Source of the DNA: Streptomyces agglomeratus
Lineage (GTDB): Bacteria; Actinomycetota; Actinomycetes; Streptomycetales; Streptomycetaceae
Direction of reading: 5' to 3'
Assembly: GCF_001746415.1 (NCBI RefSeq)
Contig: NZ_MEHJ01000001.1
Span: 5,090,501-5,154,500 of the forward strand
DNA: 64,000 bases
Positions 53,587-61,193 of the stretch are shown in pieces (the first letter of the stretch is position 1; each line of letters begins with the position of its first letter). Made by a program: the position numbers and the translations under genes. The notes beneath the pieces were generated by a model. That model was given only the letters and a program-made list of their open reading frames with translations. It was not told the DNA's origin and made no database searches.

Positions 53587-53756
53587 GGACTGATCCTCTT
53601 CGGTGTGATCACGGCTTTGACCTGCTGCTTAGAGGTTCAATAGGTACCTCGTGCAGCCTTTATCACCGCCCATCCACCGGAACGCGGGGTTCCGCAGCCT
53701 GGCGAGTGTCGATCCCCGACAGCGCTTTCCAGTGGTGGGGTGAGGAGCGCGTGTGG

Positions 53757-54674
53757 CTAGCGCCTCTGAGATCCGATCCGGGGCCGCAAGCTGTAAGGAA
53801 CACCTGGCACACCTCTGTGCTCGCTCCACAGCCTGTCGCCGGACCGCGTGAGCATCCATCCATCGCCCTCGTAGGGCATGAGCTCGCCGACATTTAACTG
53901 CCCGAGAAGGTGGGTCAGCTCTATCGCAACTCGGAGGTCATGCTCTCGCTGCCGCTCGTCGGCGTTTGCGTATCCATCAGCGCGAGCCGTGAAATCTTCG
54001 TAGTTGAACTCGCCGATTCGGCGCCTGTGAGCGAGCAGAGCTTCGCGCTCGATGTATGCATCGGTGTATTCTCTGCCGAACCGGCGACCGTAATCACGGA
54101 CCCGTTGTCGTTCCTTCTCCAGCATTTCAGGGCTGATTTGTTTCTGTCGTGCAACCGCGAGGTCCTCGGCGCGGGACAGTATCCAAGCTAGCGGTGACGG
54201 GCACAAGAAGATTGCCAGACTTCCATACCCGTCCCATTCGCAGTGGGTGTACGCAACCGCTTGAGCAACCCACCCGTAACGGTCACTCACGCTGGAGTTG
54301 GCAGACAGGTTCTTGAACTCGACACCGAAGGCGGGGTTCTCATCGAACCAAGGGTCTGGATCTTGGGGGCGCAGTACAGCATCTATTCGCGTCTTTTCGC
54401 CTGTCCAGTAACGCCCTTTAACCTGCTCCTCGATGTGGAACCACTGTGCCATCTTGTCGAGAACGAACGCGGCGAGTTCTTTCTCATTCGCGAACTTGCC
54501 AGGGGTGGGCGGCAACGCCTTCTGTTTGTAGCGCACTTGCTGGACTGTACGCCGCCGATGTGGCACCGGAACAGTAGGCAACCATTGCTGCCCAGGGGGT
54601 GGCTGAGTGCCAGCGGAGGCGGGCCGGATGGGCGACACCTGCTCTAGGACTTCGACCGCTGGCCCTCCGTGCAC
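53757..54674 (-). CDS. AICE cargo protein with possible PD-(D/E)XK nuclease motif
   Basis: Up to 305 residues; the start is uncertain (GTG 54674, or a GTG closer to VRYKQKALPP). The central part reads GRYWTGEKTRIDAVLRPQDPDPWFDENPAFGVEFKNLS: an Asp followed at spacing by E-x-K, the pattern of PD-(D/E)XK nucleases such as restriction and repair enzymes. Other parts (VAQAVAYTHCEWDGYGSLAIFLCP, DYGRRFGREYTDAYIEREALL) match no family I know. Codon use is less GC-biased than the host's. One leucine codon at 53895-53897 is TTA, so translation may depend on bldA. It sits just inside the attachment site, a usual place for cargo. Confidence 0.7.
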   Translation of the reverse strand: MHGGPAVEVLEQVSPIRPASAGTQPPPGQQWLPTVPVPHRRRTVQQVRYKQKALPPTPGKFANEKELAAFVLDKMAQWFHIEEQVKGRYWTGEKTRIDAVLRPQDPDPWFDENPAFGVEFKNLSANSSVSDRYGWVAQAVAYTHCEWDGYGSLAIFLCPSPLAWILSRAEDLAVARQKQISPEMLEKERQRVRDYGRRFGREYTDAYIEREALLAHRRRIGEFNYEDFTARADGYANADERQREHDLRVAIELTHLLGQLNVGELMPYEGDGWMLTRSGDRLWSEHRGVPGVPYSLRPRIGSQRR

Positions 54675-55167
54675 GCAAGCATGGCCTTGCGATTGCTGTG
54701 CCGAGGCGCTCGAGGATCGGGTTGGGTGCTGTCGTTGATGTCAGCCATAGACGTCAGGACTGGAAGAGCTGTGGATGCGGGCAGCGCTCCAGTGGGTTGT
54801 CCGGACGGTCCGCCCACTTCCACCAGACGTGCCGGCCGGGGTACCCGCCAGAACATGCGGCAGACTCGCTCCGGCGTCGTCGAGATCGTCGACTTGAAAG
54901 ACGGTCGACGTGCGGGACCAGTTGTCGATGGGCAGCTGGCTTATGCTGCTGCGCTCGCGCGGGGAAGCCAGGTCGGCTTCACGGTTTGGTACGGAGCCGG
55001 CGCGTTATCCACCTCCAACCGGAGGAAGTTTATTTCTCAACGTCGGATAATGGTCAATCGCGCCGCCGTCGAGATGCCAGGTAGGAGAGTCCGTGGGAAC
55101 CTAGTAGCGAGCCGTACCACTTGACGTTCTCTCGTAATACCGTCGGTTGAGTTGGAGAGGAGGCGCA
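54675..55167. other. AICE stretch with at most one small, weak ORF
   Basis: No recognisable gene lies here apart from the doubtful frame at 54855-55124. The region has mixed codon bias, one TTA, and AT-rich patches before the ribosome site of the 55168 gene, so it may hold the promoter of the 55168-56099 pair or a decayed gene. Confidence 0.4.
54855..55124 (+). CDS. Doubtful small ORF
   Basis: 89 residues from ATG 54855: MRQTRSGVVEIVDLKDGRRAG to NLVASRTT. The first 40 codons have plausible GC3 (GTC GTC GAG ATC GTC GAC), the last 40 much less. There is no clear ribosome site and no family. A remnant of a longer gene is as likely as a real one. Confidence 0.3.
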   Translation: MRQTRSGVVEIVDLKDGRRAGPVVDGQLAYAAALARGSQVGFTVWYGAGALSTSNRRKFISQRRIMVNRAAVEMPGRRVRGNLVASRTT

Positions 55168-55482
55168 ATGAGTGTTAAGCAGCGCCGTAGCCGGTACCAC
55201 GCAGTGATGGCAAAACAGGGCCACTACAGGAAGCTGCGCGGCAAGCAGGGAGTCCAGGCTCAAATGGAGCTGAACCAGCTTTGGGAGTTGACGCGACAGC
55301 ATGGCGTTCCCCCTTACCCTATTCCGGGAGCGTACGCTGTTGCGGCCCTCGTTCAGGATGGGGAGTGTCAAGCCGACGAACCTCCCAAGCCCTTCTGGGG
55401 GCCGATCGGCAGGGAGGGCTACTTGCTTTATTGCTGCACTCACAGGCAGGAGCACTGCTACCGCATCGGCTACGCAGAATGA
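55168..55482 (+). CDS. Small hypothetical AICE protein
   Basis: 104 residues with a basic N-terminus (SVKQRRSRYHAVMAKQGHYRKLRGKQG) and a C-terminal part with CCTHRQEHCYRIGYAE, where three Cys and two His could bind metal. GGAGAGGAGG precedes the ATG by five bases. Its last codon overlaps the ATG of the membrane protein that follows, so both are made together. I recognise no family. Confidence 0.75.
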   Translation: MSVKQRRSRYHAVMAKQGHYRKLRGKQGVQAQMELNQLWELTRQHGVPPYPIPGAYAVAALVQDGECQADEPPKPFWGPIGREGYLLYCCTHRQEHCYRIGYAE

Positions 55483-56099
55483 CGAAAGCAACGTTCCTTA
55501 ACGCGTTCACCACGCTTGGGATCGCGCTCTTGGGTGCCGGGTGGGCCTTTGTGTTCTACCAGGCGCTCTGGGGTGTCGTTGCTATCCCTCTAGTCATAGC
55601 CGGTATCGGACAAGCCATGTTCTTGGTTGGAAAGCGTATGGTACGTACACGCCCTAAGGGTTCCGTACGCTTGATGGAATGGGGCTTCTTGGGTCCTTTC
55701 TTCCTTGCCGTCATCGGGGCCGGCGCGATCATCCTGATTGCCGCCACGTTTGCACCTGGCGAAAAGGCGACGCCGGAAGAGAAGGGCATCATCACAGCCG
55801 CTAGCGGAGCTATCGTGGCCGCGATCGCCTCTGTCCTTGTCGGAAAGTCCGAGTCCCCATGGGTCAACTGGGTCGACAATCGAATTAGCCAGGCATTCAA
55901 GAATGCCTTCTCTAAGTACTTCGTGCTTCGTAGTCCGCCACAACTGGCTGTTTGGTCAATCCGCTTTGGAGAGTATGACGGGTGGGGGCGGAAGGCCAGA
56001 CGAGCCCGTGCCGAAGAGATTGCGGATGCGCTGCAAGCAGGTACTCATACATTGACCGCCGTGGTCACAACAGGCCAGGGTGGCTCTCCACCCGCCTGA
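55479..56099 (+). CDS. Hypothetical membrane protein, partner of the 55168 gene
   Basis: 206 residues with four likely helices: TLGIALLGAGWAFVFYQALW, GVVAIPLVIAGIGQAMFLVG, FLGPFFLAVIGAGAIILIAA and GIITAASGAIVAAIASVLVG. A cytosolic tail of about 85 residues ends GRKARRARAEEIADALQAG. The family is unknown. ATGA overlap with the small Cys/His protein argues for a functional pair, a layout seen in some phage-exclusion and entry-exclusion modules; that role is only a suggestion. Confidence 0.75.
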   Translation: MTKATFLNAFTTLGIALLGAGWAFVFYQALWGVVAIPLVIAGIGQAMFLVGKRMVRTRPKGSVRLMEWGFLGPFFLAVIGAGAIILIAATFAPGEKATPEEKGIITAASGAIVAAIASVLVGKSESPWVNWVDNRISQAFKNAFSKYFVLRSPPQLAVWSIRFGEYDGWGRKARRARAEEIADALQAGTHTLTAVVTTGQGGSPPA

Positions 56100-56254
56100 A
56101 GCGCCCGAGGGCGACGAGCTGGCAGTCGCGTGATTCCCCGGGCAGTGCCCCTAGCCAACGCTCGACTGGCGACCGTGATGCACTCACTCAGCATGAATCG
56201 AAATGCATGTGGGGCGCACCGATAGCAGGATGCGCCCCATGCGAGCGTCCCGCG

Positions 56255-56806
56255 CTATGAGTCGGCCGTGACCCATTCCTGTTCGAGGACTGAGAACAGG
56301 ACGCTGTCCCGCCACGCGCCATTGGTGAAGACGTGGTCGCGGAGGATGCCCTCGCGAGTGAAGCCGAGCTTTTCGACCAGCTTGATTGAGGCAAGGTTGT
56401 CGGGTCCGATTGCTGCGCTGATGCGGTGGAGCCCCAGCGCGCGGAAGCCGAAGCGAATCATCGTGCGTGCCGCATCGGCCGCGTAGCCCTTACCCCATTC
56501 GGAAGCGGCTGTGGCGTACCCCAGTTTGCCAGCGCGGACGCCGCTCAAGCCGATGCGGCAGAACCCGACGACATGGTCGCTGGGCGGTACCACGATCGCG
56601 AGGTAGTACTCGCTGCGCGGCTCTTGCCGGGCGCGGCTGACGGCGCCTTCGAGCATGGATCGGGTGCCGTCGCGATCCCTACTGTCGAAGGAGAGCCAGC
56701 TCGTCACCCGGTCGTCGCCGACAATCTTCAGCGCATCGTCGACGTCGTCGAGGGTGAAGTCGCGCAGGGCAACGACGTCGCCCTCGATGCGGAGGGGGGC
56801 CGTCAT
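56255..56806 (-). CDS. GNAT acetyltransferase (RimJ/RimL type)
   Basis: 183 residues. The fold is clear from LRDFTLDDVDDALKIVGDDRV, YYLAIVVPPSDHVVGFCRIGL, the acetyl-CoA loop SEWGKGYAADAARTMIRFGF and LGLHRISAAIGPDNLASIKLVEKLGFTREGILRDHV. ATG 56806 is favoured because AAGGAG lies six bases upstream; ATG 56821 would overlap the stop of the XRE gene. The close coupling to that regulator suggests joint expression. It may modify an antibiotic or a protein N-terminus; the target is unknown. Confidence 0.88.
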   Translation of the reverse strand: MTAPLRIEGDVVALRDFTLDDVDDALKIVGDDRVTSWLSFDSRDRDGTRSMLEGAVSRARQEPRSEYYLAIVVPPSDHVVGFCRIGLSGVRAGKLGYATAASEWGKGYAADAARTMIRFGFRALGLHRISAAIGPDNLASIKLVEKLGFTREGILRDHVFTNGAWRDSVLFSVLEQEWVTADS

Positions 56807-56817
56807 GGGGAACTCCT

Positions 56818-58152
56818 TCATCGGGGGAGGGACTTGAGCGGGGTACGGGTGAACATTTCGATGCGCTCTTGCAGTTCGCTGCCGGGGACGGAGAGCGAGG
56901 ATTGGCTGAGCGCGTTGTGGACTCGCATGGCGCTGTTCACGATGCCGTTGATGCGGTTCTCCGGGGCCAGTTCGAGGATCGGGCTCACCGCTTCGTCGGC
57001 ACCTTCGAGTTCGCCGAGATTGATACGGGCGATCGCGAGGTCGGTGCGGCTGCCGGCCTCGTCACCGAAGGACCATTCCGGGTCGCTTGTGTCGGCGTAC
57101 GCCTCTACCGCTCGCGCGGCGTAGCCCTGTGCGGCCCCGGCTTCGGAGGGAAGCCAGGCGAGGGCGTCGGCTGCGTAGTAGATCTGGCGGGAGCGGCCGA
57201 AGGTGCACATGCCGCCGAGCTCGTCGACTTCGTCGGGGCGGACGGTCTCCCACGCGTCTTCAGCTCGGCGGATCGCCGAGTGGGTTTGGTCAGCGTTGCC
57301 TAGGGCGGCCCACGCGCGTGCCTCGCTCACCGGGAGCCAGACCGCGGTTGTGCTGTGGCCAAGCGTGGCAAATTGGGCTCCGGCCTGGGCGTACTTCACG
57401 GATTCGTGAAGGCGTCCGGCCCAGTACGAGATGAGGGATTGAAGGCCGCGGATCCAGGCGCGCAGGCCGTTGTGGTCGGCGTTCTCCGCGCAGAGATAGG
57501 CGGTGCGAGCCTGGGTGAGTGCTGCATGCGGGTCGGCGAGGTCGTGGCTGGCCTTCGCGAGGAGGCCGCTGGTCACGCCGGTCAGGAAGTAGAGCTGCCT
57601 GGCTTGCTCGGGGCGCTGGCGGTTTTCCAGCAGGGTGTACAGGGTCTCTTGGGTCTGCACCAGGTCGCCCAAAAGCTCGGAGAGAGGGCGCTGCGGGTAG
57701 TCCGTCGCGAGCTGGCGTACGTCGTCGTGGATCTGTTCCATCACTTCTCTCGTGAGGTTCCCCTGGTTCGCCGTGAGGGCGAAGGCCTTTGCCCGTCGCG
57801 CTGCCAAGCTGATCAGCTCCTTGTCGAGGTCGGGCTGGCCGGTCGCGACCACCAGGCCCGAGGGCCTCCGCTCCGCTGAAGAGGCTGTTGCTTCCCAGGG
57901 GCGGAGTAACTCGTTCAGCGGTTTGCCGAACATTGCCTGCAAGACACGGCGGGTGACAGGGGTGGTGTTGCTGCGCTCGCCGCTCGCGAGGCGCCGCAGA
58001 TGCCGCGTGCTGAGCGTCGCGTCCTCGTTCAACTGCCGTGCCCGGCGGTCGAACTCCGTGGCGATCTCCTCGTAGGTGCGGTCCTCTTGCCAGAGCAGGT
58101 GCTCCAGCACGGTTCGTGGTTCCCGGCTGCTCCTACTCGCGGTGCCGGCCAC
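56818..58152 (-). CDS. XRE-like regulator with TPR-type repeats (NsdA-like)
   Basis: 444 residues. N-terminal helix-turn-helix region VLEHLLWQEDRTYEEIATEFDRRARQLNEDATLSTRHLRRLASGERSNTTPVTRRVLQAMFG, followed by about 330 residues of helical repeats (LLENRQRPEQARQLYFLTGVTSGLLAKASHDL, HNGLRAWIRGLQSLISYWAGRLHESVKYAQAGAQ). The layout resembles Streptomyces NsdA and related developmental repressors, which are also common on AICEs. GTG 58152 has GGGAGG upstream. It forms a leftward unit with the GNAT gene. Confidence 0.85.
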   Translation of the reverse strand: MAGTASRSSREPRTVLEHLLWQEDRTYEEIATEFDRRARQLNEDATLSTRHLRRLASGERSNTTPVTRRVLQAMFGKPLNELLRPWEATASSAERRPSGLVVATGQPDLDKELISLAARRAKAFALTANQGNLTREVMEQIHDDVRQLATDYPQRPLSELLGDLVQTQETLYTLLENRQRPEQARQLYFLTGVTSGLLAKASHDLADPHAALTQARTAYLCAENADHNGLRAWIRGLQSLISYWAGRLHESVKYAQAGAQFATLGHSTTAVWLPVSEARAWAALGNADQTHSAIRRAEDAWETVRPDEVDELGGMCTFGRSRQIYYAADALAWLPSEAGAAQGYAARAVEAYADTSDPEWSFGDEAGSRTDLAIARINLGELEGADEAVSPILELAPENRINGIVNSAMRVHNALSQSSLSVPGSELQERIEMFTRTPLKSLPR

Positions 58153-58369
58153 GGCGCCTCCCTGTGTCGCGTGCCTTACATGTCCTCAGTGTCGATCGAT
58201 GACGGAGCTGCGTCCTTACGCGGTCCGGTTCCGGTCCGCTGCATGTCCGCCAGCGGTCCATGTCTGGCCCTCGTGTGGTCATGGTGGCCTATTTGAGAGT
58301 CGTCGTCAGGAGGAACCGACGATGACTCAGGAACCGCTGGCACCACACAAGTTGCCGCCCACGCTGGCC

Positions 58370-58732
58370 TTATCGGCCTCGTTGGGCTTGAGCTTCGAGC
58401 GCTGCGACGCGCTCCTTGAGCTGCTCAACTTCCGCACGAATGGCTTCGAAGTCGCTCGGCTTGTCTTGCTCGCCGGACGGTCTCGTACGCGGTGGCTGTG
58501 CGTCGTCAGTGACGAAGTTTCCTCTTACACCTTCGGACCTGATGAGGCCCTCGTCGCGAAGGATGCGGAGCCCGTTCTGAACGGTCTGAGTCGCGACCCC
58601 GAATCGCTCCGACAGCTGCTTGTGCGTGGGCAGCTTCTTGCCCGGCTTCAGCAGGTCGTCAGCGATGTCTTGGCGGATCGCGTCAGCGATTTGCACGGAC
58701 GGCAGGCGGGGGTCATCCGGATCGATGCTCAT
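58370..58732 (-). CDS. GntR family regulator (KorSA-like transfer repressor)
   Basis: 120 residues: a GntR winged helix (VQIADAIRQDIADDLLKPGKKLPTHKQLSERFGVATQTVQNGLRILRDEGLI) and, in place of a ligand domain, a short coiled coil (FEAIRAEVEQLKERVAALEAQAQ). In pSAM2 the GntR protein KorSA represses the activator gene pra and so transfer and replication; the same role is inferred here. The divergent gene at 58895 starts 160 bases away, with palindromes at 58757-58817 between them. Confidence 0.88.
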   Translation of the reverse strand: MSIDPDDPRLPSVQIADAIRQDIADDLLKPGKKLPTHKQLSERFGVATQTVQNGLRILRDEGLIRSEGVRGNFVTDDAQPPRTRPSGEQDKPSDFEAIRAEVEQLKERVAALEAQAQRGR

Positions 58733-58756
58733 GCCTCTGAGCGTATCCGGCAGCTC

Positions 58757-58817
58757 GAACTAGAACGAGATGCCTCAAGGGGCTTGTGCTCTAGCTTGAA
58801 CAAGCTCAAACTAGTTC
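58757..58817. promoter_or_regulatory. Candidate GntR operator region
   Basis: GAACTAG (58757-58763) and CTAGTTC (58811-58817) form an outer inverted repeat, and AGCTTGAACAAGCT (58793-58806) is a nearly perfect inner palindrome. The array sits between the divergent gntR and transfer operons and is AT-richer than its surroundings. Confidence 0.5.
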
Positions 58818-58894
58818 ACACGCGACCGTCTCCGGCCAAGGGATCGGCGGCCGCTGCATCAGAGATCCAGTCCCAATCACGAACTGGAGTGGCG

Positions 58895-59152
58895 ATGAAA
58901 GCGTTCGTTGCCGGTCATGAGGCCATGTCGGCCCATGACTTCGCTGAGCTGTCGCTCGGCATCGACTTGGAGTTATTCACCGGATCGCCTAGCGAAGCCC
59001 GCCCGGACAGGCGCGTACGACTTGCAGTGGCGCGCGAGGTGCTGACGGAGCTGCGCGAGGCGGGGGAGTCGGACGAGCTGGTGGCAGGGGCCGCTCAGCT
59101 CGCCGCAGCCCTGCTGCGCGGCCGTGGCGACCGGAAGCGGGGCAAGCGATGA
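58895..59152 (+). CDS. Small hypothetical protein, first gene of the AICE transfer operon
   Basis: 85 residues starting MKAFVAGHEAMSAHDFAELSLGIDLELFTGSPSEARPDRRVRLAVAREVLTELREAG. Mostly helical with a basic end (RGRGDRKRGKR). Short proteins of this type precede the Wbl and spread genes in many AICEs, function unknown. CTGGAG lies before ATG 58895. Its stop overlaps the next ATG, starting a chain of overlapping genes up to traB. Confidence 0.75.
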   Translation: MKAFVAGHEAMSAHDFAELSLGIDLELFTGSPSEARPDRRVRLAVAREVLTELREAGESDELVAGAAQLAAALLRGRGDRKRGKR

Positions 59153-59694
59153 CCCGTACCGGCAAGACCTTGCCCGTGATCGCCGGGACGAGGTCTGCGC
59201 ATCTGTCGGGCGGGGCGGCCGCCGGTGTGACGCTCGGTTTCGACCCCGCGCCGGATCCGGGCTTGAAGGCCGCGCTGTGCAAGGGGATTGAGCCGGAGCT
59301 GTTCTTCCCGGAGCGAGGCGACCGCCGGTCGGCTGCGCTGGCACGTGAGATCTGTGCGCAGTGCCCGGTCGTGGCGGCCTGTCTCGCCGACGCTCTCGCG
59401 AGCGAGGGCGACGCCGGCCACAGCATGCGTTTCGGTATCCGGGGCGGCAAGAGCCCCGAGCAGCGATACGCGATCTACCAGCGAACCGCCCCGGCCGCCC
59501 CGGCTGAGGCCGTAGCTGTTGCGGCCCCCGCGCCCGCCGGGTCAAAGCGGAGGCCGGTCAAGTGCGGTACCCGCCGCGGCTACCAGAAGCACCGCCGCAA
59601 CGGCGAGCGGGCGTGCGACGCCTGCCGGCACGCGAACACCGCCGCGGACCGTCGTCTGCGCACCACCGGATCTACGAAGGAGGCGGCGGCATGA
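59149..59694 (+). CDS. WhiB-like [4Fe-4S] regulator with extra C-terminal Cys/His domain
   Basis: 181 residues. The Wbl core has the four Fe-S cysteines: AALCKG, then EICAQCPVVAACLADAL (C, CxxC, C spacing), followed by the G-rich turn FGIRGGKSPEQR, where Wbl proteins usually have GVWGG. After an Ala/Pro linker (about 110-135) comes CGTRRGYQKHRRNGERACDACRHAN, a Cys-His-Cys-Cys pattern like the short zinc-binding tails of actinophage and AICE proteins. It probably controls element or host genes. ATG overlaps the preceding stop. Confidence 0.88.
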   Translation: MTRTGKTLPVIAGTRSAHLSGGAAAGVTLGFDPAPDPGLKAALCKGIEPELFFPERGDRRSAALAREICAQCPVVAACLADALASEGDAGHSMRFGIRGGKSPEQRYAIYQRTAPAAPAEAVAVAAPAPAGSKRRPVKCGTRRGYQKHRRNGERACDACRHANTAADRRLRTTGSTKEAAA

Positions 59695-60785
59695 CCGGGA
59701 CGGCAACGAGTGTGAGCAACGCGGTGCCAGCCCTCGCAAAGGCGGAGCGGGTCCTGTTGGGCGCGGTCGCGGTGACGGCTGCCGGGGTTGGGGTGCTGGG
59801 TCTCGCGTCGTCTTTCGACGCTGTATCGGCTGCGGCCGCGCGCTGGGACTTCGGGACTCCGTGGATGCTGCCGATCGGCATCGACGTCGCGATCCCGGTG
59901 TTCACCGCGGCGAACCTTCTGCTGATCCGGATGAACATGCCGCTCGCTTGGGTTCGGTTCGTGCCGTGGGCGCTGACGCTGGTGACGTGCTGGCTGAACG
60001 TCGCGGCTGGGCACTCGCTCTCTGCGAAGCTCGCGCACGGCACGATGCCGCTGCTGTGGGTGGTCCTCTCTGAGATCGCCGCACATGTGTATGCGGTACG
60101 GATCGGTGCGGTCACCGGGCGGCGGATGGAGAAGATCCGCCGCTCGCGGTGGCTGCTCGCCTTCCCTTCCACCTTCGCGCTGTGGCGCCGGATGACGCTG
60201 TGGGAGATCACCTCGTACGGCGAGGCGCTGGAGCGCGAGCGCGAGCGGCAACTCGCGCGTGCGGACCTGCGGCAGACGCACGGGCGGCGGTGGCGCTCGA
60301 AGACCCCGCGCCGCACGCGCGTGTTGCTCAAGCTCGGGGAACTCACCCCCGCCGTCGCGCCCGAAGTCGAGCCTGTGCCCACCCCTGATGAGCCCCCGGC
60401 TCTGCCCGCGAGTGAGCCCGCTGTCGGGCGGGTGAGCCTGGTAAAGCAGCAGGCTGCACCCAACAACCCCCCGGCCGCGAACGTGCCCGCGAAGCGGGAG
60501 CCCAAGCCGCGCCGCAAGCAGGTTGCGGCGGCCCGCGTACAGGCCGCGCAGACCGCACGTGCGAGCGTTCCGCAGGAGAAGGACGACGCGCGCGAGTGGG
60601 CTCTTGAACGGCTGCGCGCGGGTCGCGAGGCGAAGTGGAGCGAGCTCGCGGAAGAGTCCGGGCGCGGCGAGACCTGGTGCCGTCACCGGATCCGCGAGGC
60701 GAAGGAACAGCTCGCGGGCAGCGCGCCGCAGTCTGCGGGCGAGCGGCCCGGATTGCACCTTGTACCGGCCGGGAGCGAGTCCTGA
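59691..60785 (+). CDS. DUF2637 membrane protein (SpdB-type spread protein)
   Basis: 364 residues. The N-terminal third holds four helices (RVLLGAVAVTAAGVGVLGLASSF; WMLPIGIDVAIPVFTAANLLLI; WVRFVPWALTLVTCWLNVAAG; MPLLWVVLSEIAAHVYAVRIG), the DUF2637 pattern of proteins that help spread the element through the recipient mycelium. The C-terminal half is Pro/Ala-rich and basic and ends in a helix-turn-helix-like region (WSELAEESGRGETWCRHRIREAKEQL), perhaps for DNA contact. GAAGGAGG precedes the ATG, which overlaps the Wbl stop. Confidence 0.87.
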   Translation: MTGTATSVSNAVPALAKAERVLLGAVAVTAAGVGVLGLASSFDAVSAAAARWDFGTPWMLPIGIDVAIPVFTAANLLLIRMNMPLAWVRFVPWALTLVTCWLNVAAGHSLSAKLAHGTMPLLWVVLSEIAAHVYAVRIGAVTGRRMEKIRRSRWLLAFPSTFALWRRMTLWEITSYGEALERERERQLARADLRQTHGRRWRSKTPRRTRVLLKLGELTPAVAPEVEPVPTPDEPPALPASEPAVGRVSLVKQQAAPNNPPAANVPAKREPKPRRKQVAAARVQAAQTARASVPQEKDDAREWALERLRAGREAKWSELAEESGRGETWCRHRIREAKEQLAGSAPQSAGERPGLHLVPAGSES

Positions 60786-61171
60786 TGTCGGCCGCATTCG
60801 GCAAGTGCTACGACCCATCCGGCGCGAAGCACGGGATACCCACGTTCCCGTGGCGCTTAGCCCCGGACGGCTACGCCACCCGCCGCCAGCTCCGCGCCTG
60901 CGGCTTACGCCCCGGGGGGCAAGCAGTCGCCGCGCAGGTGATGCGCCGCTCCCGTCGTCGTAAGGCCGGGGTGTCGGTCGCCTACCTCTACCGCATCGAC
61001 CAGGCCAAGCCGGTACGGCCTATGACCCCGGCGAAGTGGGCCGCCCACGCGAAAGCGATGCTCGCCCGCCGAACCTGCCCCAACTGCCGTACGGACGCCG
61101 GTTACTGCATTCCGACCTCGCTCGGCATGTGCGTGACCTGCGCCTATCCCGAAGAACAGCGCGCCGCCTAA
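60785..61171 (+). CDS. RRQRL-motif zinc-binding protein
   Basis: 128 residues with ATRRQLRACGLRPGGQAV (the RRQxL motif), a basic patch MRRSRRRKAG, and a C-terminal zinc ribbon CPNCRTDAGYCIPTSLGMCVTC. This family is found next to spread and tra genes in many actinobacterial elements, with no proven role. Start and preceding stop share one base (TGATG). Confidence 0.88.
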   Translation: MSAAFGKCYDPSGAKHGIPTFPWRLAPDGYATRRQLRACGLRPGGQAVAAQVMRRSRRRKAGVSVAYLYRIDQAKPVRPMTPAKWAAHAKAMLARRTCPNCRTDAGYCIPTSLGMCVTCAYPEEQRAA

Positions 61172-61193
61172 CCCATGGAAGGAGAGCCCCACT

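Noticed and set aside
53545..53640. Intact tRNA gene
   Set aside because: Only the part from the anticodon loop to the 3' end is present; D arm and 5' acceptor strand are missing.
58076..58894. Plus-strand ORF upstream of the 58895 gene
   Set aside because: It is the antisense shadow of the GntR gene and lacks a recognisable protein before ATG 58895.
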